Positions 42,906 through 50,185 of a DNA stretch of 55,234 nucleotides are shown here, piece by piece. Source of the stretch: Chloroflexota bacterium (lineage in GTDB: Bacteria > Chloroflexota > Dehalococcoidia > Lucifugimonadales > UBA3495); assembly GCA_002721995.1 (NCBI GenBank), contig PBMF01000033.1, forward strand, positions 33,526 through 88,759. The letters are read 5' to 3'. Numbering within the stretch: the stretch's first letter is position 1; each line of letters opens with the position of its first letter. The position numbers and the translations under genes are program-made. The notes under the pieces were generated by a model. That model was not told the DNA's origin, did not search any database, and saw only the letters and a list, made by a program, of their open reading frames with translations.

Positions 42906-44170
42906 TAAATCACCCCGCTGCGTTTCAGGGCTTCAATCTCTGTACCTGAGAGGCCCAACTCGTCACGGTAAATCTCCAGGTTGTGCTCACCGATGAGCGG
43001 CGGTCTCCGGTAGATCCCCGATATCTCTTTGCCGTCGCCCGACTTGATGAACGCCCCGGGATATTGGACCTTGATCCCCAGTTCGGGGTGTTCGATCTCC
43101 CGGAAATACCCCCGCGACTCCAACTGGGGGTGGTCTTGCAGCGCCGCCGGGGTGGCCACCGGAAACAGCAGTATGCGGCGGTCAAGGCTGCCCTGGACCA
43201 GTTCCGCCCTGGTACGGCCCTTGAAGAAATCCCCCACCGGACCGCTGAGGGTGGCCATGAGCTCGGGCGTTATCATGCCGTAGCCCAGTTCCTCCCAATT
43301 GACGGCGTCCAGTTCGTCGGTGTCGAAGCCGTCCTCCTTGGCCCAGCCCAAGAGGGCGCGGGTGCTGTAGGCGACGGTGCCGCCCTGGACCATGTAGTTT
43401 ACATAACCGTCCTTGCAGGGCCAGTTGATGCGCACCCGGTTCTCGCCCGAGGTCTGCCGGTAGACGCCCATCCGCTTGAGTATGGCGCCCTCTATGTCCC
43501 AGATCTGGGGAGCGTGGGCCAGGGTCTTGGCCACAGCCTGCTGGCAGGAAACGTCCACGTACTGGCCCTGGCCGGTGGTGGCCCGGTAGGTGTGGGCCAG
43601 CATGGCAGCGGTGGCCCCGGCGGCGGAGCCGTGCAGGTAGAAGTGGGGGAAGCTGACCCGGATGGGCGCACGGTCATCGTCGCCGGTCAGGTACATGAAC
43701 CCGCCCAGGGCCATGCCCACGATGTCCGCGCCCTGGTAATTGGAATAGGGCCCGTCCTGGCCGAAGGCGGTGATGGACACCATGACCAGCTCGGGGTTGA
43801 TGGCCGCCAGTTCTTCGTAGCCCAGTCCCAGTGCTTCCATGTACCCAGGGGCGTTGGACTCGATGAGGAAATCAGCCTCGGCAGCCAGTTTTTTCAGCAA
43901 CGCCTGGCCGTCTTTATGCTCCAGGTCCAGGGTGATGCTCCGCTTGTTGTTGGCGTAGGCCCACCAGAAGAGGCTCTTCTCCTCTTGGGGGTCGTCACCG
44001 TAGAAGGGGCCGATGTTCCGGGCGTCGCTGCCGCCGGGGGGTTCGATCTGGATGACGTCTGCGCCCAGGTCGGCCAGTATCTTGCCGCAGAGCAGGCCGC
44101 GGTCGTCGGTCAGGTCCAGTACTCGGTAGGGGGAGAGCAGGAAGTCGATTCCCGCTTGGGTGCCGGGCAT
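42905..44170 (-). CDS. CaiB/BaiF family CoA-transferase, partner subunit lacking the catalytic Asp
   Basis: A 421-residue class III CoA-transferase fold (PYRVLDLTDDRGLLCGKILADLG in part, GADVIQIEPPGGSD, GQGQYVDVSCQQA). At the position of the catalytic Asp, four residues before Gly181, there is Phe177 in PHFYLHG, so the canonical nucleophile is missing. GGAGA precedes the ATG. It is the first gene of the operon and overlaps the Asp-containing paralogue. It aligns with the Asp-less protein of the first pair across FCGK/LCGK and the SVTLDL/SITLDL segment, which implies that the two-gene module was duplicated as a unit. Confidence 0.88.
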   Translation of the reverse strand: MPGTQAGIDFLLSPYRVLDLTDDRGLLCGKILADLGADVIQIEPPGGSDARNIGPFYGDDPQEEKSLFWWAYANNKRSITLDLEHKDGQALLKKLAAEADFLIESNAPGYMEALGLGYEELAAINPELVMVSITAFGQDGPYSNYQGADIVGMALGGFMYLTGDDDRAPIRVSFPHFYLHGSAAGATAAMLAHTYRATTGQGQYVDVSCQQAVAKTLAHAPQIWDIEGAILKRMGVYRQTSGENRVRINWPCKDGYVNYMVQGGTVAYSTRALLGWAKEDGFDTDELDAVNWEELGYGMITPELMATLSGPVGDFFKGRTRAELVQGSLDRRILLFPVATPAALQDHPQLESRGYFREIEHPELGIKVQYPGAFIKSGDGKEISGIYRRPPLIGEHNLEIYRDELGLSGTEIEALKRSGVI

Positions 44171-44370
44171 GGTATCTCCAAAGGCTAGGATTGGTACGGG
44201 GGTATTGTATTATCCCCCGCCAAATCGTCAACCAGCACAGGCGGCGCGGCCCGTTTCCGGGAGCTGCCGGCATGGCATCAGCGAGGAGTATTTGCTTGTA
44301 CGGAGATTCTTGGAGTTGTAGGATGGGGTTACGGGGATTCGATTCCCCTGTTTGAGGACTTTTTAGAGAA

Positions 44371-44532
44371 ATGACCACCAGGACCAATTGGCATAGCGAG
44401 CACCCGCCGGCCTGCACCTGCGCCTTCTGTCACGAAAAGCGCTTCATGCAGCCGGAGCAGGGCAAGATAGGGCGCAACGCCAAATGCCCGTGCAACAGCG
44501 GCAAGAAATACAAACGCTGTCACGGCAAATAA
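44371..44532 (+). CDS. SEC-C motif mini-protein (53 aa)
   Basis: This short frame encodes two zinc-knuckle-like segments. One is CTCAFCH (Cys15, Cys17, Cys20, His21). The other is the C-terminal SEC-C motif [14 protein letters not shown] (Cys39, Cys41, Cys50, His51), preceded by the usual GRNAK. SEC-C motifs bind zinc and, in SecA, contact SecB and the ribosome. A free SEC-C peptide of this size is small for the family. AGAGAA lies before the ATG. It is followed by a strong terminator shared with the convergent IsdG-like gene. The 200 bases upstream hold no gene. Confidence 0.75.
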   Translation: MTTRTNWHSEHPPACTCAFCHEKRFMQPEQGKIGRNAKCPCNSGKKYKRCHGK

Positions 44533-44547
44533 TCCTCCGCGCAGAAG

Positions 44548-44585
44548 AAAAGGGCCTCCCGTTGATCGGGAGGCCCTTTTTATTT
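44548..44585. terminator. bidirectional terminator
   Basis: AAAAGGGCCTCCC and GGGAGGCCCTTTT form a perfect 13-bp stem, plus a G-C closing pair, around TTGAT, between the convergent SEC-C and IsdG-like genes. Confidence 0.9.
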
Positions 44586-44590
44586 TCCGG

Positions 44591-44899
44591 TTAGCTCTTT
44601 TCTGTTGAGAGCTTCACATCGAAGTTGGCCAGTTGCCCCGGCCCCAGGATGTAGGAGGGAGGCGGCCCGGCGTGGGCCTGCTTGAAGGAATCGCTCTGGG
44701 TCCAGTTCTTGAAGTCCTCTTTGGACTCCCAGCGGGTCACCACCAGGTATTCCTCGTGGTCCTCCTCGGCGTCCAGTCTCCATAGCTCGAAGCTCTTGAA
44801 GCCGGGCTCGTTCTCCACTCCACCCCGTTTGCCAAAGACCTCTTCCATCTCGTGGCCGTGGCCACTTTGCACCTTTATCCTGTTGGTTACTGCGTACAT
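44591..44899 (-). CDS. IsdG/HmoA-like haem-degrading monooxygenase (ABM fold)
   Basis: A 102-residue ferredoxin-like barrel protein. It has Asn6 (TNRIKV), Trp66 (FKNWTQS) and His76 (FKQAHAG) in the same positions as the catalytic Asn-Trp-His triad of Staphylococcus IsdG/IsdI (Asn6/Trp66/His76 in IsdI). The surrounding EEVFGKRGGVENEPGFKSFELWR and YLVVTRWESKEDF are typical of HmoA. Haem cleavage with iron release is thus a reasonable prediction; the protein is cytosolic. It is monocistronic, with no haem importer or Fur-box recognised close by. Confidence 0.82.
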   Translation of the reverse strand: MYAVTNRIKVQSGHGHEMEEVFGKRGGVENEPGFKSFELWRLDAEEDHEEYLVVTRWESKEDFKNWTQSDSFKQAHAGPPPSYILGPGQLANFDVKLSTEKS

Positions 44900-44993
44900 C
44901 TATCTTTCCACTCACCGCCGGATAAAGCCGGCAAATATTCCGTTACTGGTCAATTGATTCTCTCGTGGATTGATGCTGCTAGCAAGCCAGGAG

Positions 44994-45227
44994 TCAGAAG
45001 ACCAGCCAAACGAGAAATCCGATAACCGCACCGGCCCCGGAACCGACGGACCCCGCCTTCATGCCAATGGCCATCAGCTCGCCGCAGGTGACCACTTCAT
45101 GGTGCCGGTACTCCGGGTCCAGCGCCCGGGGCGGCCGGAAACCCAGGTCGCCACGCACCACAAGGGTACCGGCGACCGCTACTATGCCGCCGATAACCGC
45201 GCCGAGGACGATGGCCAGGACTACCAT
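44994..45227 (-). CDS. small membrane protein (77 aa)
   Basis: Not recognised. An N-terminal hydrophobic helix (VVLAIVLGAVIGGIVAVAGTLVV) and a C-terminal one (GAGAVIGFLVWLVF) flank a polar loop with a Cys (EVVTCGELMA). GC-rich codon use matches the backbone. It may be a genuine inner-membrane mini-protein; no partner gene is evident, and the 238 bases before the HsaA-like start to the right hold nothing else I recognise. Confidence 0.5.
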   Translation of the reverse strand: MVVLAIVLGAVIGGIVAVAGTLVVRGDLGFRPPRALDPEYRHHEVVTCGELMAIGMKAGSVGSGAGAVIGFLVWLVF

Positions 45228-45465
45228 TGCCGCCTCCGGATGACCCGGGTCTGGAAGGATGGGATGTTACATAAGTTTAGTTTGGCCGGGTTCAACTGTT
45301 CAACGCAATTGGGCCCCGCTAAGGACTGAACGGTGGATTACCGGCCACGAAAACTGCTATTCTGCGGGAAATAGCACGGCGACCACAGCCGTACGTCGTT
45401 TAACCCCATTTCGCCGGAGCAGCCATCATGGGCAGCCCGCGAAACACAGCCGATGGAGGCACGTT

Positions 45466-46647
45466 TTGACAGTTGTATTCCCCGAAGAGCCCGTTGCCAA
45501 ACGCAAGGCCCTACTGGACGCGGTGGAGAGCCTGCGGGATGTCTTTCTAGCCGGTAGAGAGGAGAGTGAGCGGACGGGCACCCTGCCCAAGGCCACGGTG
45601 GACGCCATCTACGAGTCCGGGCTCTTCTCTTTCAAGACGGCCCGGGTACTTGGCGGGGCCGAGGCCGACACCATGACCCAATTGGACGTCATCGAAGCGG
45701 CGGGCCGTATTGAGCCTTCGGCGGGCTGGTGTCTGATGATCGGCGCCGGTACCTTGTCTGGCATGGCCGCGTTCCTGGGCGAAGACGCCTTGGAGGAGAT
45801 CTTCGTGGGCGGAAAGGCCCCCAAAGCCGCGGGAGTGGCCGCCGCCAGTGGCGTGGCTACCCCCGTGAAGGGCGGCTACCGGCTCAATGGGACCTGGGCC
45901 TTCGCCAGCGGAGTCCGGCACTCAGAGTGGGTGGCCGGCGGCGCCATGGTGGTCGGCGATGGCGACAGGGACCCGTACCAGATACGCATGGTCATGCCCA
46001 CCTCCCAGGTGAAGATCCACGACAACTGGGACGTCATGGGGCTCCGGGGCACGGGAAGCTGCGATTACTCGGTGAAGGACCTCTTCGTGCCAGAACGGTT
46101 CACCTGGGGCGGGGCCGAGTCCCAACCCCTGCGCGGCGGGCCCAATTTCCTACTGGGCCGGCCGGGCATGCAGACCACGGGACACTGCGGCATCGCCCTG
46201 GGCATCGGACGGCGCGCCCTGGATGCGATAACCGACCTGGCCTTGAACAAGAAACGGGGCTACCGGGGCAGTGAGAAGCTGATCGCCGACCGGGGGTCCT
46301 TCCAGTGGTTCCTGGGCGAGTCTGACCTACGCCTGCGCGCGGCCAAATCGCTGTGCATGGAGACCATCGAGGAGGCTTGGGACCTGGTCTGTCAGGGCAT
46401 CACCCCGCCGGGCGAAGTCCAGATCAGGATGCGGGCTTCCGGCACCTACGCCACGATGGAGGCCGCCAATGTGGTGGCCCAGGCCTTCCGCTGGGGCGGA
46501 GGCAGCGCCATGTTCAGCTCCCACATCCTGGAGCGGTCACTGCGGGACATCAACGGCGCCACCCAGCACCAGATGGTGGGCGACCGTGCCTACGAGAACC
46601 ACGGCCAATTCATGCTGGGCTTCCCCGACGCCAACCCCATGGGGTAG
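45466..46647 (+). CDS. HsaA-like flavin monooxygenase / acyl-CoA dehydrogenase-fold protein
   Basis: A 393-residue ACAD-fold protein of the two-component monooxygenase branch (HsaA, HpaB-like, DszC-like). Features: an N-terminal helical domain ending SGLFSFKTARVLGGAEAD, SAGWCLMIGAG, the beta domain SGVRHSEWVAGGAMVV and MGLRGTGSCDYSVKDLFVP, and a C-terminal GGSAMFSSHILERSLRDINGATQH. No CoA-dehydrogenase Glu is evident. A TTG start is chosen because GGAGG lies six bases before it and it gives the usual family length; longer in-frame starts lack support. It would need a separate flavin reductase, which is not seen here. Confidence 0.82.
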   Translation: MTVVFPEEPVAKRKALLDAVESLRDVFLAGREESERTGTLPKATVDAIYESGLFSFKTARVLGGAEADTMTQLDVIEAAGRIEPSAGWCLMIGAGTLSGMAAFLGEDALEEIFVGGKAPKAAGVAAASGVATPVKGGYRLNGTWAFASGVRHSEWVAGGAMVVGDGDRDPYQIRMVMPTSQVKIHDNWDVMGLRGTGSCDYSVKDLFVPERFTWGGAESQPLRGGPNFLLGRPGMQTTGHCGIALGIGRRALDAITDLALNKKRGYRGSEKLIADRGSFQWFLGESDLRLRAAKSLCMETIEEAWDLVCQGITPPGEVQIRMRASGTYATMEAANVVAQAFRWGGGSAMFSSHILERSLRDINGATQHQMVGDRAYENHGQFMLGFPDANPMG

Positions 46648-46659
46648 CAGAGGACTTTC

Positions 46660-47808
46660 CTACTTCGAGAACAGCGCGGCGATCCGCTGACCTACGATGT
46701 GGTCCTCACCCTCGTTCAGGCCGAAGGCGTGGAGGATTATCCCCGTGTCGCCCTCTCTGACCCTGGTCCAGATGGGCGGGTCGCCCTGCTTCAGCCGGTC
46801 AACCACATCGTGGGCCGACAGACCGGCGACTGCGGCGTCAACCTCCAGAGTCACCCCATAGGGTTGGTGGCCGATGACGTTGTGGCTGAGTTCCACCGAG
46901 AGGCCGGGTATCCCTTGCAGTGGGGTCATCATGTTGCGGCATTTTGCCTCAGTGTCCGTCAGTCGCTCCTCGTGGTTCATGGTCATCCAACGCCTCACCG
47001 CCGCCACCGCGCCGACCATCTCTTGTCGGTCCACCTTCTGGGGACGGCCCACGCCGCGGACCCGCCGGCCCTCGTAGCTGACGAAGGACTGGAGGGCCAG
47101 TTTGCGGATCATCTCCTGACTGCCAAAGGCCAGACCGGTGGACTGGGCCGAGCCCATGTACTTGGCGGCCGTGCACTGGAAATCGGCGCCCATGCGCACG
47201 TAGCTGCCGAACAATTCCAGGGGGTAAATCTGACCCGCCGCGTCCACCAGTACCGGCACGCCCTTGGCATGGGCGATCTCGATGGTGTCTTCCAGAGGCA
47301 GGGCTTGGGGGTCGGGCTCCTGGGCCACCGCATAGTAATGGACGGCGGCCGTGTTGGGGCCGATGGCCTTTTCCAGGTCTTCGCGGGTGGCGCCTTCGGA
47401 GTTCCCGAACTCCACCAGCTTGGCGCCGGCCAATTCCAGGCAGCGGTCGTACCAGTAGCGCTGGCGCGACTGGATCAGAATCTCGTTTTTCATGCCGGTG
47501 GTGTCGGGGAGCTGCTGTATCTTGGCGTCGTCGTCCCCGGCCATGCAGGCGGCGGTGGCCAGCGTCAGGGCCGAACCGGCGCCCGAGGTGATATATGCCG
47601 CCGGCACGTCCACCATCTTGGCGATGGCTTCACCGGCCCGCTCCTCCAACTCCATCAAGGGGATATATGCCCCATCGGCGCGGTCCATGGCCTCTTTGAC
47701 TTCCGGTGCCGGAGTTGAGCCTCCCAGCATGGTGACGCTGCCCGTGGCGTTGATCACCGGTCTGGCGCCCAATTCCTTGTAGATGCTGCCCCAATCGGTG
47801 GTGGTCAT
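46660..47808 (-). CDS. SelA-fold PLP enzyme (D-glucosaminate-6-P ammonia-lyase/selenium-transferase family)
   Basis: A fold-type I PLP protein of 382 residues. Core motifs are RPVINATGSVTMLGGS, AAYITSGAGSALTLATAACMAGDD in the cofactor region, VLVDAAGQIYP and the Schiff-base Lys in CTAAKYMGSAQSTGLA (residue 216). It is too short and lacks the N-terminal domain for true SelA, so an ammonia-lyase or C-S/C-N lyase role is likelier. The ATG chosen has GGAGGA four bases upstream; another ATG four codons earlier is possible. It converges on the HsaA-like gene with a 12-base gap. Confidence 0.8.
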   Translation of the reverse strand: MTTTDWGSIYKELGARPVINATGSVTMLGGSTPAPEVKEAMDRADGAYIPLMELEERAGEAIAKMVDVPAAYITSGAGSALTLATAACMAGDDDAKIQQLPDTTGMKNEILIQSRQRYWYDRCLELAGAKLVEFGNSEGATREDLEKAIGPNTAAVHYYAVAQEPDPQALPLEDTIEIAHAKGVPVLVDAAGQIYPLELFGSYVRMGADFQCTAAKYMGSAQSTGLAFGSQEMIRKLALQSFVSYEGRRVRGVGRPQKVDRQEMVGAVAAVRRWMTMNHEERLTDTEAKCRNMMTPLQGIPGLSVELSHNVIGHQPYGVTLEVDAAVAGLSAHDVVDRLKQGDPPIWTRVREGDTGIILHAFGLNEGEDHIVGQRIAALFSK

Positions 47809-47890
47809 GGTCTCCTCCATTACCTCGGGTCTGGGTCCGGCTTCGGAAAAAGTTTCCAGGATTATGACAGATGTGCGGCCGGGATGGTCC

Positions 47891-49195
47891 TCAGGTATGC
47901 GAGCGCATGCTCTGGGGTAGATGGGTTTCCCAATCGGGCAGCAGGTTGGTCTTCGAAGGCGGCAATAAGACCGCGGAAATGAATGCCATCAGGCTAAATC
48001 CCAAGGACATCAATAACGGCGCCAGATAGGTGCCCGTCATATCCCAGAAAATCCCTGCTATGAATGGGGCCGTACCCATCCCGAAGCCGCTGCCGATGCT
48101 CTGCCAACCGTACAGACTTCCCTGGGGGACATTCCCGTAATACTGCCGGTTGGCAATGGGGAATGTGGGTACTTCGCAACTCTGGCCGATGCTGAATAGG
48201 ACGGCGAACAGGTAGAACGCCCACACGTCATGGGCTACCAGTATTATCAGGATGGGGAAGGCCTGCAGTGCCATTCCGGAGACCCAGATAGTCTTGCTTC
48301 CCACCCTCTCCGCAACCATGGGCGCGGACGCTCTGGCGAACACGCCGGTAACCTGCTGAACAATCAGGACGCCAAGGGCCAATTCCAGGGCAACGCCCCG
48401 GTCCACGGCGATGGCGGCCAGCAGGACGTTGATGATCTGGTGGCCCATACAGCCCCAGAAATGGATACCGATCAGGTTCCAGAAGGTGCCGGTCTTCTTG
48501 GCCTGTTGCAGAAAGACCGACACCCTGACCTTACCTTCATCATCGATCTTCGGTCTCCCTACAGGCTCCTCATCCAGGGCGCCCAGCGCTTTCAGGCCGA
48601 TGGATGATGGGGAGTCATAGAAGAAGCGCGTCAATACCAGTATCAACAGCCCGCCGGTGATGCCCGGGATCCAAAAGATCCATTTCATCCCCAGCTGGTC
48701 GAAGGCCGCACCGATGAATAAGATGAAGGCAATCACGCCGATACCCTGGAACGACCATACCGCACCCATGGCCACTCCCAGGTGCTTCCTGAACCAGAGG
48801 GTCATTCCCGATATGGGCAGTATGGTGAAGATGCTCGATGCTAAACCCAGCAGGACGCCGAAGAAGATATAGTACTGCCACAGGTTCGTCATGACGCCGG
48901 TAAGCAACATACCGACGATAAAAGCGGCGGCCCCGAAGAGCAAGAGGAGCCGCATCCCGTATTTGTCTCCAACTTCGCCGATGAATGGACTCACCAAACC
49001 CAACACAATCCATTGGAGGCTGAACCCAAGGGTGATCGCGGAGTAGTCCCAACCGAAGCCCGCCTCCGCGTCGTTCAGGTGGGGAACCAAGGCCGCCGCT
49101 GCGAACCGGATGGACGAGGTCACCAGCACCATCGTCGAAGCTATCGCCACTATGATCCACGCGTAGTGGATTCGACTAGATTTCACCAAGGACAC
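47891..49195 (-). CDS. MFS transporter (monocarboxylate/oxalate-formate type)
   Basis: A 434-residue, 12-helix MFS protein. It starts with a short cytosolic segment, then a helix (YAWIIVAIASTMVLVTSS), a periplasmic stretch with HLNDAEAGFGWDYSAITLGFS, and the loop GEVGDKYGMRLLLLFG. The middle loop has DEEPVGRPKIDDEGKVR. It resembles the other MFS gene at 21.9-23.3 kb in topology. It lies on the same strand as, and upstream of, the SelA-fold gene (82-base gap), so it may import that enzyme's substrate; inference. Confidence 0.83.
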   Translation of the reverse strand: MSLVKSSRIHYAWIIVAIASTMVLVTSSIRFAAAALVPHLNDAEAGFGWDYSAITLGFSLQWIVLGLVSPFIGEVGDKYGMRLLLLFGAAAFIVGMLLTGVMTNLWQYYIFFGVLLGLASSIFTILPISGMTLWFRKHLGVAMGAVWSFQGIGVIAFILFIGAAFDQLGMKWIFWIPGITGGLLILVLTRFFYDSPSSIGLKALGALDEEPVGRPKIDDEGKVRVSVFLQQAKKTGTFWNLIGIHFWGCMGHQIINVLLAAIAVDRGVALELALGVLIVQQVTGVFARASAPMVAERVGSKTIWVSGMALQAFPILIILVAHDVWAFYLFAVLFSIGQSCEVPTFPIANRQYYGNVPQGSLYGWQSIGSGFGMGTAPFIAGIFWDMTGTYLAPLLMSLGFSLMAFISAVLLPPSKTNLLPDWETHLPQSMRSHT

Positions 49196-49309
49196 TTCCT
49201 AGTAAAAGCGATGGGCAAATGGGGCAGGAACGGCCGAGCTAAACTCAGCGTCCCATGACAAAGTACGGGGGTTCCGGCATGCCAAAACTGGACCCGGACG
49301 TTGGAAACT

Positions 49310-49780
49310 CTAGAAATAATACCTGAATACGGTCTCCGCCACACATGCGGGTTTGGGCTGACCTTCAATCTCGATGGTAACTTCGGTCACGACCTGAATA
49401 CCTTCCTCGCCGACCTTTTCCACGGCAGCCAGCTTGCTGCGGCTCCGTACTCTGGAACCCGGGGGAACCGGATTGGGAAACCGGACGCGGTTCAACCCGT
49501 AGTTGACCGTTAGCTTTACTCCCTCGTACGGGGGGCTGCTTTCATCCACACTTCCGGTCAGGAAAGGAATCAGCGACAGGGTCAGGAACCCGTGGGCCAC
49601 GGTACCCTTGAAGGGCGACTCCTTGGCCGCTCGCTCCACATCCACATGAATCCACTGGCGGTCTTGCGTAACCTCGGCAAATCCGTTGATCGTTTCCTGG
49701 GTTATATCCAGCCAATCACTGCAGTGGGTCTCCTCTCCCAATCGGGAACCGATGTCTCTCACCAGATCATCTATCGACAT
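49310..49780 (-). CDS. MaoC-like (R)-specific enoyl-CoA hydratase
   Basis: A hot-dog-fold protein of 156 residues. The catalytic Asp40 and His45 lie in QDRQWIHVDVERA, and GTVAHGFLTLSLIPFL is the second signature. LTVNYGLNRVRFPNPVPPGSRVR completes the pattern of bacterial MaoC/NodN-type dehydratases, which hydrate 2-enoyl-CoA to the (R)-3-hydroxyacyl-CoA. CGGAGAGG precedes the ATG. It is the last backbone gene before the tRNA-Leu island. Confidence 0.87.
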   Translation of the reverse strand: MSIDDLVRDIGSRLGEETHCSDWLDITQETINGFAEVTQDRQWIHVDVERAAKESPFKGTVAHGFLTLSLIPFLTGSVDESSPPYEGVKLTVNYGLNRVRFPNPVPPGSRVRSRSKLAAVEKVGEEGIQVVTEVTIEIEGQPKPACVAETVFRYYF

Positions 49781-49890
49781 ACTTCCTCTCCGGATTTGAA
49801 CAGCTCAACTACCATCGGGTTCTCAAAGTCACGGCCTCGTCCAAGACAAAGGAACTCCCGTGGTCAACGGAAGGCCTCCTAGTAACCAAC

Positions 49891-49924
49891 AGGACGCCCG
49901 GATTGTAGCCAGTCCGGGCGTCCT
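49891..49924. terminator. terminator-like hairpin at the island edge
   Basis: AGGACGCCCGGA and TCCGGGCGTCCT pair perfectly over 12 bp around a 10-base loop. It sits just outside the left tRNA-Leu repeat of the island, in the place of the original tRNA terminator. Confidence 0.75.
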
Positions 49925-49967
49925 AAGATAGCTTTAATTCCAGGCCTTAGCAAAGGGATGGGGAATG

Positions 49968-50021
49968 TGGTGCCGAAGGTCAGAGTAGAACTGACACGGG
50001 TTGCCCCACTGGTTTTTGAGT
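49968..50021 (-). other. tRNA-Leu(CAA) 3' end, left border repeat of the island
   Basis: A 54-base segment identical at 52 positions to 55101-55154 in the same orientation. It runs from the anticodon loop to the encoded CCA. The differences are one base in the T-loop (a T where the other copy has the conserved G) and one in the variable region, so this copy would not make a functional T-loop. No 5' tRNA half is present. Confidence 0.8.
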
Positions 50022-50156
50022 TCTGCGGGACCTGTATCTCCCTGTCACCCCTCATCTTGTTTAGTCCCATTTCGTAGCTAGAAGGGCTGGTCTAATTCCT
50101 TGCTAGTACCCCTTAGTACCACCTGATTACTGGGAGTTTGTCGGCAAAATGTCGGC
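49968..50156 (-). repeat. element end B plus tRNA-Leu 3' end (copy 2)
   Basis: Inverted homologue of 25223-25413. On the minus strand it reads GCCGACATTTTGCCGACAAA, then GGTGGTACTAAGGGGTACTA and CTAGCTACGAAATGGGACTA, and finishes in the tRNA-Leu end at 49968-50021. It marks the inner (attR-like) border of the 5.1-kb island. The 405 bases between the MaoC and TPR-zincin genes hold only this block and a hairpin. Confidence 0.75.
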
Positions 50157-50185
50157 AGCCTGAGTAGTTATTTTTTCAGATACGT

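Noticed and set aside
44331-44352. GGGGATTCGATTCCCC as a tRNA T-arm
   Set aside because: A simple 5-bp palindrome with a 6-base loop; no tRNA body is present around it.
49968-50021. Functional tRNA-Leu gene
   Set aside because: Only the 3' half is present, with a changed T-loop base and no complementary 5' acceptor strand.
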